Positions 24,772-33,515 of a stretch of DNA of 41,878 nucleotides are shown piece by piece. Numbering within the stretch: position 1 is the first letter of the stretch; the number at the start of each line of letters is the position of its first letter. Under the pieces are notes generated by a model. It searched no databases. It was not told where the DNA came from and was given only the letters and a program-made list of their open reading frames with translations. Source of the stretch: JACQHJ01 sp038063075 (GTDB lineage: Bacteria; Patescibacteriota; Microgenomatia; Levybacterales; UBA12049); contig JBBTVW010000012.1 of NCBI GenBank assembly GCA_038063075.1, forward strand, positions 1 to 41,878, read 5' to 3'. The translations under genes were made by a program, and so were the position numbers.

Positions 24772-27088
24772 ACCTCTTTGTAAAAAATCCAGTAAATATT
24801 AAAATAAATCCCAAAGCACTTAATATTAACCCCAATTTAAAAGATAGTGGATCATAAACAAATTTTACTATGTGCTCCCCACCTGGAACCAAGACTGACC
24901 TAAAAGTAAAATCAGTTCTAAAGATTTTTACCTCTTTACCATCAACAAATGCCCTCCAACCTGGATAATAAGAATCAGATAAGAATAGCAAAGACTTACC
25001 ATCTGCTTTTGTATTAATTGTAATTTCATTTGATAAATACTTTTCTATCGTAGCCTTTCCATTTTTCATATCTAAGCCTATATTAGGATCTTCTTCTAAA
25101 ACTACAGTTTTTGTTAAATCTAGGTCTTCTAAAAACATCGTATTTAATATCTGCTGAGGATTACTTTCTACCTTATAATTATTTACTAGATAGGCTCTTT
25201 TGAAAACTTTGTTATTTTCATAAACTTGGTATGCTCCGTCATCATATCTTAAATCAAACTCTCCTGGATAATTCCAAAATGAAAATACCCAAGGAGCTTT
25301 ACCATCAGACATTTTATGCACAAAATACTTAATTCCTAAAAGATTTAAATATCTTCTTGCGTATAAACCTTGTTCTGGAAACAAAACTACCGATCTTGCA
25401 GCATCTTGTAAATCACCATTAGCACCTGAGGCAATAAGCTGACCATATCTATGGTTATATACAGCGTCATACCCCTCAACCGCAGGCAATTTATAATATG
25501 TAGTCGCCTCTCCGCCCATATTTCCAAAAACTCTGTCATAGCCACTTATTCTTGCAAACTCTTCACTTACTTTTACTTTTGGAAAAACAAAATCTTTTGG
25601 ATCAAATCCTTGCCATTTATTAACAAACCTAAAAAGATCAAAAGTAACTAAAACAACTAGTATTAAAGGAAGAAGAACATATATTTTTTTGTACTTCTCT
25701 ATTCTTTGTAAAAAGATAGATGCAAACATAAAGACAAGTAGGGAAACAAGTAAGACTGATGGTAAAATTAAATTCTGTCTTGCGATAATAATTTTATCTA
25801 TTGGAATAAAAAGATTTAATAAAATTACCAACCAAAATATTACAAATATAGAGCATATCCCTATAAGCCAATATGTTATTTGTCTTATCTTTTTATTTTT
25901 TAAATCTTCTAGCAAAAACTGAATACCAAACGAAGAAAGTACAGCAACAGAGAAACTAAATAGCACTATTACCCTACTTGCTGCACTTGTTGAAAGAACA
26001 GGTATTTTAAGAAACAGTATTAAATCAATTACTGGAGAGTCAAAGCAAAGTAGTAAAGCTAAGATTGCAGTAAAGATAAAAAACAATACTTTTTTAACTC
26101 TTTTTGAAAAAATTGTATAGAGAGCTAAAAGAATTGTAATTGTGCCAGCAAATCCATTCCACTCTGCATAATGACCAAACCAATCATTCCTAGTTACTGG
26201 ATTTCCAAAAAAATCAGGAGCAAAAAATGTAGGAATGTAACCTAACGGTATAATTTCAACTTTTTGAATAATTGAGCTTCTTATAGACTGTGTGTACGCT
26301 TCAATTGAGGGCAAAACTTGTGGCGAAGTTAGTAATATGCCAAATATAAAATAGGCAAAGGAGTAAAGAAATAATTTTATATTTTTTTCAGCTACCAATT
26401 TATAAATTAAATAAAGAAAAACAAAAATAAAAAAATATAAACTTATCTGAAAATGACCACTAAAAAAAGACAGCGGTAAGGTTATTGAGAGTAACATTAA
26501 ATTACTAAGTTTTTTTGTTGTATAAAATTTCTCAATAGCAAAAAGGGCTAGGGGTAAAAATAAAATTGCGTATCCTAAAGTTGCATAACCCATCCAAGAG
26601 GTTATAAATCCACAAAACATAAATGAGATTGAGCCAATGGATGAAGATATATTTCTTAACTTTAATGATCTTAAATACAGATACATAAAAATGCCTGCAA
26701 GTAAGGGTTGAAGCAAAACTAAAATGCTCCATGCATCAATAAAGGGGAATATAAAAAATAATAAATTAAATGGAGAAAGTACTGCGGATTGATAATTTGC
26801 TAAATGAGCTGTTCCCGAAAAGCTATAAGGATTCCATAAAGGAAGGATACCTTGTTTTAAAGAGTCTATTGTAATAGTCTTCCATGGATAAATCTGAGAA
26901 ATAAGGTCTGGCATTGCATTGTTCTTTACTGGTCCTGCAAATCCAGGATATGAGTTCCAGGGGCCATAATTATTAACTTGGTAATTTGAGGGAAAAGGAA
27001 CTTTATTTTGGACAAAATAAGGAATAGAGAAAACAAACCAAACAAAAACTATAAGTAGAATTGGCCAAAATATTTTTAATAACTTCAT
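24749..27088 (-). CDS. YfhO-like multi-membrane protein, probable GT-C glycosyltransferase
   Basis: The 779-residue protein is complete. After helix 1 come QIYPWKTITIDSLKQ and LPLWNPYSFSGTAHLANYQS, then about twelve helices with APDFFGNPVTRNDWFGHY in a central outer loop. A long outer region (about 510-740) contains AVEGYDAVYNHRYGQLIASG, then SYYPGWRAFVDGKE and PGGEHIVKFVYDP, and a last helix closes the protein. This is the architecture of YfhO, which decorates cell-wall polymers using lipid-linked sugars in Firmicutes. Three copies exist in this window. It is the last gene of run 1 and lies one nucleotide after a GT2. The sugar and acceptor are unknown. Confidence 0.87.
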   Translation of the reverse strand: MKLLKIFWPILLIVFVWFVFSIPYFVQNKVPFPSNYQVNNYGPWNSYPGFAGPVKNNAMPDLISQIYPWKTITIDSLKQGILPLWNPYSFSGTAHLANYQSAVLSPFNLLFFIFPFIDAWSILVLLQPLLAGIFMYLYLRSLKLRNISSSIGSISFMFCGFITSWMGYATLGYAILFLPLALFAIEKFYTTKKLSNLMLLSITLPLSFFSGHFQISLYFFIFVFLYLIYKLVAEKNIKLFLYSFAYFIFGILLTSPQVLPSIEAYTQSIRSSIIQKVEIIPLGYIPTFFAPDFFGNPVTRNDWFGHYAEWNGFAGTITILLALYTIFSKRVKKVLFFIFTAILALLLCFDSPVIDLILFLKIPVLSTSAASRVIVLFSFSVAVLSSFGIQFLLEDLKNKKIRQITYWLIGICSIFVIFWLVILLNLFIPIDKIIIARQNLILPSVLLVSLLVFMFASIFLQRIEKYKKIYVLLPLILVVLVTFDLFRFVNKWQGFDPKDFVFPKVKVSEEFARISGYDRVFGNMGGEATTYYKLPAVEGYDAVYNHRYGQLIASGANGDLQDAARSVVLFPEQGLYARRYLNLLGIKYFVHKMSDGKAPWVFSFWNYPGEFDLRYDDGAYQVYENNKVFKRAYLVNNYKVESNPQQILNTMFLEDLDLTKTVVLEEDPNIGLDMKNGKATIEKYLSNEITINTKADGKSLLFLSDSYYPGWRAFVDGKEVKIFRTDFTFRSVLVPGGEHIVKFVYDPLSFKLGLILSALGFILIFTGFFTKRFISSPRT

Positions 27089-27089
27089 A

Positions 27090-27842
27090 TTAGCTCTTTA
27101 CCTTAACTTTATTTTGTATTTCCCAAAGCTTTGCGTATGTAATAAATATACTAAATGCTTGATATATACTTTCAATTAAACCAGCTGTTTTCGCCTTGTA
27201 TCCTTTTTGAAAGATATAAGAAGAAATAAAAGCAGTAAGCATTACTCTTGGTATTCTCCACCATGTAATCTTTGGATGATTGGCATTAAACCTTAATATT
27301 GCTTCTGTTTGAGACCAACTAATTGTTTTTATTACCATTGATTCAAGATCTCTATGAGTAAAATGAAGCAAAAATCCATCTAAAATACCTGTTTCTCCAC
27401 TAACCTTTGGGCTTTCATGTATTTGTCCAAACCACTCTGAGATATTTTCTTTATTAAATAACCTTATTATTTTCTCAATATGTGGCCACTCGTTAATACC
27501 TAAATAAAAATTCTTTCTTTGCAATCTATATGAACCAAATTCATTAGTTTCTATAGCTTTTTTAATTGCTTCTGAAAGGACCTTATCAACTCTTTCATCC
27601 GCATCAATATATAAGATCCATTCATTTTGTGCATTTTTTAAACCAAGATTTCTAAGAATTGAAAAATCAGCTGATGACTCTTTGTATATTTTTGCTTTAA
27701 ATTTTTCTGCAATCTCAACAGTTTTATCAGTAGAATTGTTATCAATAACTACAATTTCATCACTAAATGATAAACTCTCCAAACACTCCTCTATCATTTG
27801 CTCTTCATTTTTAGCAATTATTACAGCTGATATTTTACTCAT
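27090..27842 (-). CDS. GT2-family, WaaE-like glycosyltransferase
   Basis: The 250-residue protein begins ISAVIIAKNEEQMIEECLES. It has VVIDNNSTDKTVEIAEKF (31-48) and the metal motif IDADERV (79-85), followed by SYRLQRKNFYLG and RLFNKENISEWFGQIHE. This is the pattern of WaaE/KdtX-type GT2 enzymes, which include lipopolysaccharide-core glucosyltransferases. The C-terminal third has an amphipathic, weakly hydrophobic stretch (RIPRVMLTAFISSYIFQKGY), likely a membrane association. It starts inside the end of the preceding GT2 (ATGA, TGA stop). It is closely related in type to the proteins at 28754-29674 and to the N-terminal half of the fusion at 8806-11091. Confidence 0.9.
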   Translation of the reverse strand: MSKISAVIIAKNEEQMIEECLESLSFSDEIVVIDNNSTDKTVEIAEKFKAKIYKESSADFSILRNLGLKNAQNEWILYIDADERVDKVLSEAIKKAIETNEFGSYRLQRKNFYLGINEWPHIEKIIRLFNKENISEWFGQIHESPKVSGETGILDGFLLHFTHRDLESMVIKTISWSQTEAILRFNANHPKITWWRIPRVMLTAFISSYIFQKGYKAKTAGLIESIYQAFSIFITYAKLWEIQNKVKVKS

Positions 27843-28750
27843 GATTTTATATATGAACCACTACCCAACTTTTTTAAATAAAAGTCCCGTACTCCAGCTT
27901 TTTGCCAAGCTCTACCTAAGATAAATATTTTTAAACTTTCTTTAAAAAGTGCTAGTTTTACCCTAACTGATGCGTATTTAAAGCCAAATATAAGCCTATT
28001 TCTTGTTATGTAATAGTCTTGAAGTGGTGAACCTGATCCTGTTGCTGCAGCATTTTTATGCCATAGGATTGCTTTTGGCTCATAAAGAATTTTAAAGCCT
28101 TTATCTTTAATTCGCATGGAAAGATCTGCATCTTCATAATAAAGAAAGAAATTTTCATTAAATAATCCAACTGTTTCTAAAACATCTCTTTTAACCATCA
28201 TGCAGCAACCTGTTGCAACCTCTGTCTCTTCTGTTTTATCAAATTGTCCTTTATCAACCTCATCAACACCCCTGTGATTACCAAAAATATTTTTCCAATC
28301 TATCTGGCCACCTGCATACCAAAAAACATTTCCTAACTCTTTTTCGCTATATCTGTCTTTATGATATTCATAACCTTTAGCAAAATAAATTTTTGGGCTA
28401 ACTGCACCAACCCCAAGATCTTTAAATGAATTTAATAATTCAATAATTAAATCCTTGCCTACATAAACATCATTATTTAAAATAACAATGTAATCAGCAT
28501 TATTTTCCAATGCATATCTAAGACCTAAATTTTGACCACCTGAAAAGCCTAAATTCTTTTTTGAATATAATACGTTTAGCTTAAAGTTTTTATATTCTCT
28601 CTTACTTTCAAATTTTTCATTAGAAGCATTATCAACGACATTTACAAAAAGCTCAAAATCTTTTTTATTAAGCTCTTCTAAACTCTCTAAGCATTCATTA
28701 GTAGATGCATTATCGTTAAAAGTGATTAAATTAATAAATATTTTTGGCAT
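27839..28750 (-). CDS. GT2-family, rhamnosyltransferase-like glycosyltransferase
   Basis: The 303-residue protein has IFINLITFNDNASTNECLES, VVDNASNEKFES (38-49), KKNLGFSGGQNLGLRYALEN (64-83) and LNNDVYVGKD (91-100). The acceptor motif FFLYYEDADLSMRIKDKGFK follows, then LWHKNAAATGSG and YYITRNRLIFGFKY. These are the hallmarks of the GT2 group annotated as rhamnosyltransferases, though members use several sugars. It is soluble or peripheral in the cytoplasm. It lies 3 nt after one WaaE-like GT2 and overlaps the next by ATGA, giving a compact three-gene GT2 block. The call to GT2 is secure and the sugar is open. Confidence 0.92.
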   Translation of the reverse strand: MPKIFINLITFNDNASTNECLESLEELNKKDFELFVNVVDNASNEKFESKREYKNFKLNVLYSKKNLGFSGGQNLGLRYALENNADYIVILNNDVYVGKDLIIELLNSFKDLGVGAVSPKIYFAKGYEYHKDRYSEKELGNVFWYAGGQIDWKNIFGNHRGVDEVDKGQFDKTEETEVATGCCMMVKRDVLETVGLFNENFFLYYEDADLSMRIKDKGFKILYEPKAILWHKNAAATGSGSPLQDYYITRNRLIFGFKYASVRVKLALFKESLKIFILGRAWQKAGVRDFYLKKLGSGSYIKS

Positions 28751-28753
28751 AAG

Positions 28754-29674
28754 CTAACTTCTAATTTTGTTTTTTAGCCTTATTACAGCCTTTTTCAGAG
28801 GACTTTTAATGCTTTCAAGTTTTTCTTTAGCAAACCAATATATAAGCTCTTTTCCAGCTTTTTTAAACTCTTTTTCTGTTTCATCTAGAAAATCTTCCTT
28901 GTTATATTCGATAAAATCTTTTTTCTCCCAAATAAAACAAAAAATAATAAAATGATAAAAAGCCATAAGCATTGAAAGGACTAATCCATGTAAACCATCC
29001 CTGTAACCTTTTCTTGCAAAAAATCTACTTAAGAATTCACTTAGTGGAAATTTGATTGCATCAAAATATGAAAACTCATATCCCTTATCAATTAAATTCT
29101 GCGCTTCATTTTTTGAATAGACTAAAGTTTTTGTTAAAAAACTTGAGACAGTGTCATAATTTTGATGAATAATATGTCCCGTAAACTTAGCACTCAAGCC
29201 CTCTAGAGTGATATCTTCGTGCATATGCTTTTTTGTGTATTTTCCTTTTCCTTTTCTAAACAATCTTAATTGAGGATCTGGATACCAACCAGTATGCTCT
29301 ATCCATTTTCCAAAGATATAATTTTTCCTTGGAATCCAAAATCCATTTATACTAGAGATGCTAGATGGGGTAGCCGTAAGTATCTTTTTTATTTCATCTG
29401 CTAATTCCTCACTTACTCTTTCATCTGCATCGATACAGAGTATCCACTCATTTGTTGCCTTCTCAAAGCCAAAATTTTTCTGTAAATCAATTTCATCAGG
29501 ATTATTTTCTTGTTTAAAGACGTTTTTGGTAAATTCCGAGGCTATTTTTGAAGTATTATCGATTGAACCGTTATCCACAACTACTATTTCATCTGCAAAT
29601 TTTAATGACTTAAGACAATCTCTTAAGTTCTTTTCTTCATTGTATGCACTGACTACAGCGGAAACTTTATTCAT
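28754..29674 (-). CDS. GT2-family, WaaE-like glycosyltransferase
   Basis: The 306-residue protein begins VSAVVSAYNEEKNLRDCLKS. It has VVVDNGSIDNTSKIA (31-45), the metal motif CIDADERVSEE (80-90), GFWIPRKNYIFGKWIEHTGW and the ligand segment RLFRKGKGKYTKKHMHED. Near residue 220 it has ARKGYRDGLHGLVLSMLMAF, the same place where the fusion protein at 8806-11091 passes into its membrane half. Here it ends instead with about 60 charged residues (FIEYNKEDFLDETEKEFKKA). It therefore looks like the unfused counterpart of that GT2 domain. It lies one nucleotide downstream of the WzxC-like flippase gene. It probably adds a sugar at the inner membrane face. Confidence 0.91.
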   Translation of the reverse strand: MNKVSAVVSAYNEEKNLRDCLKSLKFADEIVVVDNGSIDNTSKIASEFTKNVFKQENNPDEIDLQKNFGFEKATNEWILCIDADERVSEELADEIKKILTATPSSISSINGFWIPRKNYIFGKWIEHTGWYPDPQLRLFRKGKGKYTKKHMHEDITLEGLSAKFTGHIIHQNYDTVSSFLTKTLVYSKNEAQNLIDKGYEFSYFDAIKFPLSEFLSRFFARKGYRDGLHGLVLSMLMAFYHFIIFCFIWEKKDFIEYNKEDFLDETEKEFKKAGKELIYWFAKEKLESIKSPLKKAVIRLKNKIRS

Positions 29675-29675
29675 A

Positions 29676-31130
29676 TTATCTTTTAAGGCTTTGCCTTATT
29701 AGTAGTATATCAGCTTTTATTGTTTCTTTTGCTAAAACAAAGGCTGTTACAAAGTATACAAATACACCAAGTATTATAGTTACAAAAATACCAATCAAAC
29801 TTTGTCCTAATAAAAGAGCTAGTAGATAAACAGCTATACCCATAATAATGGTACTAACTAAGGGATAAAAGACTGAATTAAATATACTAAAGGCAATATA
29901 TCTTTTAACCAGAAAAACTACTAAAACAACTGACAAAGAAATTATAGCTGAAGAAATTGCTACTCCATTAAAGCCGATTTTTATAATAAGTATTGGAGTT
30001 AAGACCCAAGTTGATACTACCCAAAATATCATAAGATAAAGAGTAGTCTTTATCTTTCCAATTGCATTTAGTGCATTTGTTAGTGGCGTTGAAACCGAAG
30101 AAAGAGCTGCGTTTATAGAGAAAAACATTAAAGATAAAAGTGCAGGTTCCCATTTAATGTATTTAGGTATTAAGTTGATAAAATAAGGCGATAAAATTAC
30201 AAGTCCAGCAAGCGATGGGAAGATAATAAAACAAGCTGCAAAGATTGACTTCTCAATAGCCTTTGTAAGGACTTCTTTTTCATCTTGAAGCCTTGAAAAA
30301 GAAGGAAATGTAATTCTAATAACATTATCCATAATAAGCCTAAGAGGCATAAGAGCCCATTTTTGGGCAAATCCAATATATCCAACCTGAGCAAGGGGTA
30401 ATACCTTACCTAAGTAGACAATAAACAAATCATCTTTAACTAAAGCAAGAAAGCTATTTAATTGAAATGGAAAACCAAATGAGAGTAATCTTTTTGCACT
30501 TTCTTTAGAAAAACCAATACTTATTCTCCAAGGACTAATTAAATAAATTGTAATAAGTCCACTTATTCCTCTAAGTAATACTGCAAATGTAAAACTTGCT
30601 ACGCCAAAGCCATTTATAGCCATAACAACAGCTACTGTGTTAAACACAAGAGTTTCTACAATTTGAGGTATTACTAACTTACTAAAATTAAGGTTTCTTT
30701 CTAAAATTATTGATGGAATTGTTTTTAAAGATGAGAGGAAAAATGAGATAGCAAGGACTTGGAAGAGTAATACTCCATCTTTTTCTAAATTATAAAATTT
30801 ACCTATAAAATTTGAGGAGATTAGGGCTATAGCAACAATAGTTAGTACTAATATTTGTTGAATCGTAAAGGTAGTTTTTAAATCCTCTTTTGTAACAGGT
30901 TCTTTTTTCTGAATTAGAGCTGCAGCAAGACCAATGTCTGAAAAGTAAGACAGAAAGGCAATAGCTGCAGAAACTATGAAGAATACTCCAAATACTGAAG
31001 GGGCAAGGTAAATCGTTAAGAGCAAGTTAGAAACAAGACTAACTACTTGTATAAAAAATGTCCTAGAAGTTAATGCAAAAACACCGTGAATGGATTTCTT
31101 AGTGACCTGGGCAATGTCAAGTTCTTCCAT
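29676..31130 (-). CDS. Lipopolysaccharide/polysaccharide flippase (WzxC-like, MOP superfamily)
   Basis: The 484-residue protein has about fourteen helices. The N-terminus SIHGVFALTSRTFFIQVVSL, then APSVFGVFFIVSAAIAFLSY and FSDIGLAAALIQKKEPVTKE, is characteristic of the WzxC/MOP branch that exports lipid-linked polysaccharide repeat units. SFGFPFQLNSFLALVKDDLF and RITFPSFSRLQDEKE are further family segments. Its start overlaps the end of the DPM1-like GT2 by 14 nt. It lies in the middle of run 1, among GT2s and GT-C proteins. The branch differs from that of the flippase at 2214-3470, so the window encodes two kinds of exporter. Minus-strand frames at 29968-30394 inside it are shadows. Confidence 0.9.
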   Translation of the reverse strand: MEELDIAQVTKKSIHGVFALTSRTFFIQVVSLVSNLLLTIYLAPSVFGVFFIVSAAIAFLSYFSDIGLAAALIQKKEPVTKEDLKTTFTIQQILVLTIVAIALISSNFIGKFYNLEKDGVLLFQVLAISFFLSSLKTIPSIILERNLNFSKLVIPQIVETLVFNTVAVVMAINGFGVASFTFAVLLRGISGLITIYLISPWRISIGFSKESAKRLLSFGFPFQLNSFLALVKDDLFIVYLGKVLPLAQVGYIGFAQKWALMPLRLIMDNVIRITFPSFSRLQDEKEVLTKAIEKSIFAACFIIFPSLAGLVILSPYFINLIPKYIKWEPALLSLMFFSINAALSSVSTPLTNALNAIGKIKTTLYLMIFWVVSTWVLTPILIIKIGFNGVAISSAIISLSVVLVVFLVKRYIAFSIFNSVFYPLVSTIIMGIAVYLLALLLGQSLIGIFVTIILGVFVYFVTAFVLAKETIKADILLIRQSLKR

Positions 31131-31833
31131 ATTTAAAATTTAGATCTTTCCATAAAAGTAAACTTTCTTTTACTGCTCTTACTATTACTCTTATATTTCC
31201 TCCACTTTGATCTCCAAAAAGTCTTGGGTAATGATGAACTTCTACTTCTACTATTTTTAATTTATTCTTTTTTGCCTTTGCTAAGATTTCTGTAGTTATC
31301 ATTGCACCTTCACTTGATAAAGGTAATATTTTATCAATCGCATCTTTTCTAAATAACTTGAATCCGCAATCAATATCTTTAAATTTAAATCTAAAAAACA
31401 AATAATCCCAAATTTTTAACATATTCATTAAAATATGTCTAAATGGATGATCTAATCTCTTTTTTCTAAAACCAATGACTAGGTCTGCATTATCAATTCT
31501 ATCCATTAGTTTTGAAACTTCTGAAAAATCAAATTGCCCATCGCCATCGTTAAAAACAACATAGTTATATCTTGCTTTCTCAAATCCTGTTTTTAATGCA
31601 GCTCCATATCCCCTATTAATCTTATGAGAAACTGGAATTAATCTTTTATCTTTGTTTGCTAATTTTTTAATTACCTCAAAAGTTTTATCGGAAGATCCAT
31701 CATCAATCATGATGATTTCCCATTTCTTAGCCACTTTTTCTGCAACAACCATGGCCTTAGCAACAACTGATTCTATGTTGTCCTGTTCATTCCAAAAAGG
31801 AAAAAAGATAGATAATTCCTCAAATTTTGCCAT
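31117..31833 (-). CDS. GT2-family, DPM1-like polyprenyl-phosphate glycosyltransferase
   Basis: The 238-residue protein starts LSIFFPFWNEQDNIESVVAK. It has IMIDDGSSDKTFEVIKKL (41-58), INRGYGAALKTGFEKA (72-87) and the metal motif FNDGDGQFD (94-102), then DIDCGFKLFRKDAID. It ends with VEVHHYPRLFGDQSGGNIRV and a hydrophobic-basic tail, without the two membrane helices of GtrB. FPxWNEE-type openings are common among polyprenyl-phosphate transferases of CPR bacteria and archaea. It overlaps the gene before by 14 nt and the flippase after it by 14 nt. It probably makes one of the lipid-phosphate sugars used by the many GT-C proteins. Confidence 0.91.
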   Translation of the reverse strand: MAKFEELSIFFPFWNEQDNIESVVAKAMVVAEKVAKKWEIIMIDDGSSDKTFEVIKKLANKDKRLIPVSHKINRGYGAALKTGFEKARYNYVVFNDGDGQFDFSEVSKLMDRIDNADLVIGFRKKRLDHPFRHILMNMLKIWDYLFFRFKFKDIDCGFKLFRKDAIDKILPLSSEGAMITTEILAKAKKNKLKIVEVEVHHYPRLFGDQSGGNIRVIVRAVKESLLLWKDLNFKYGRT

Positions 31834-33511
31834 ATCGTTTTATAGAATAGATTATACCAATAATGAGGCTAAGTATTCCAGCAATAGTTATTAGGTTAGA
31901 AATTAATTCAACTTGGGTAGATTTATAATAAAATTGTATATCGTTATTTCCCTTAGAAAGGTTAAGCATTACTCCTTTTTTATTTTCTATTAAATTAACC
32001 TCCCTATTATTTACTTTTGTTTTCCAAGCTGGGAAATAAGCTAAGGGAAATATAACATTACTTTGGTTATCTAGAAATAATTTATAATTTATATTATTTG
32101 TTTTCTTATCAAAAGACAGCACTCTAACCCCTTCTTTCTCTATTGAATTAACATTTGAAATTTCACTTATTTGTTTTGGCTTATCAAAACCCTTTGGCAT
32201 ATATTCACTTGAGATTTTTGAAATATCCCATGCTATTTTTTCAAACTTAGTATAATCCAAAGCTTTCTTATTATTAATGGTTTGCGGAACAAAAAACTTA
32301 AGATTAAAAATAATAGCTAAAGCAACAACTACAACAGTAATTATTGAAAGATAATATCCTTTTAAAAATTTACTAATTGTCCAAATTAAACCACCTGAAA
32401 TAAAAGAAGTTGTAAAAGACAAGATTGTTAAAAATCTCCAAGGATATTGGAAAAACGCCATTGGTTTTAACGCTTCCCAAAATATCCTTGACGCTTCAAG
32501 CATTAAAAATATCGAAAACGCTGAAAAAGCTAAAAACAAAACAATAAAGAAAATAATTTCTTTGTCTTTTAAATCTAATTTAACTTTTTTATAAACTAAA
32601 AATGACAAAGGTAATAATACGCTTATCAAAGAAAACAATATGTGTGTCTTTCCAACCATATATGAAAGTCCATCAATACATCCTTTAGCTGATCCACCAA
32701 ATCCCCACTGACTTGTCCAAAGCTGGTTTAAACAAACAAAGTGATCTCTAAAATCTGCTCCACCACCAACCTGAGATAAAACGTTTGTATAGCTCATTTC
32801 TAAAAGTGTTGGGATAAAATAAAAAGCTGAAAGCATAAAAGACAGAATAACCGAAAGAATAATAAATACTATTGTCTTTCTGTTTTTAACACCCAAAATT
32901 AAAGCAAATATAAAAACAAATGGAGCAATCATTAAGGCTGTAAGGTTATGAGAAATTATAACTAAACAAAAGGAAACTGAGGTAATTATTACGTACCTAA
33001 ATAAATTTTCTTTATAAATCATATATAAACCATAAAATACTAAAGGTATAAATACATAAGCATAAAACTCTGCAACGTCTCCTCTTACATAGATATTTAA
33101 GGCATGGTATGGAGCATAAAGATACAAAATGGCAGAAAGGATTCCACCCTTTATACCAAAGAACTTATTAGACAAAATAAACATCGATATACCAGCTATA
33201 ACAATTCCTATAATCATCATTAATTTTGTTGCAACAAGTGAATCTGAAATAACTAAATTGAAAATAGCACCAACGTAATATGCAAAAGGAGCATAAAAAT
33301 TAAAAATTGGATAACCAAAACCAAAACCTAAATTTGCACTCCATCTTACCGGAAACATTCCATCTCTTAGGGCATTTGTCATTTCAAATACTCTTGTAAC
33401 CTGAGTATCATCATGGATTGGGAAAAAACCAGGAGTTAAGATTGGACTAAAAGAAAAAATAGATAAAACAAAAATTAATATGTAAGGAAAAAACCTTTTT
33501 AAAATATTCAT
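31820..33511 (-). CDS. PTPS-related multi-membrane protein, probable GT-C glycosyltransferase
   Basis: The 563-residue protein carries a variant of the family signature: FPIHDDTQVTRVFEM, then FPVRWSANLGFGFGYPIFNF. After some eleven helices, including LYAPYHALNIYVRGDVAEFY, comes an outer loop with the Cys-containing HFVCLNQLW and AKGCIDGLSY. The two cysteines could form an external disulfide, though this is a guess. The C-terminal module has YFPAWKTKVNNREV and SKGNNDIQFYY before the final helix. It is preceded by another PTPS-related gene 4 nt away, and the two look like an old duplication. Function beyond probable outer-face sugar transfer is unknown. Confidence 0.85.
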   Translation of the reverse strand: MNILKRFFPYILIFVLSIFSFSPILTPGFFPIHDDTQVTRVFEMTNALRDGMFPVRWSANLGFGFGYPIFNFYAPFAYYVGAIFNLVISDSLVATKLMMIIGIVIAGISMFILSNKFFGIKGGILSAILYLYAPYHALNIYVRGDVAEFYAYVFIPLVFYGLYMIYKENLFRYVIITSVSFCLVIISHNLTALMIAPFVFIFALILGVKNRKTIVFIILSVILSFMLSAFYFIPTLLEMSYTNVLSQVGGGADFRDHFVCLNQLWTSQWGFGGSAKGCIDGLSYMVGKTHILFSLISVLLPLSFLVYKKVKLDLKDKEIIFFIVLFLAFSAFSIFLMLEASRIFWEALKPMAFFQYPWRFLTILSFTTSFISGGLIWTISKFLKGYYLSIITVVVVALAIIFNLKFFVPQTINNKKALDYTKFEKIAWDISKISSEYMPKGFDKPKQISEISNVNSIEKEGVRVLSFDKKTNNINYKLFLDNQSNVIFPLAYFPAWKTKVNNREVNLIENKKGVMLNLSKGNNDIQFYYKSTQVELISNLITIAGILSLIIGIIYSIKRYGKI

Positions 33512-33515
33512 AATT

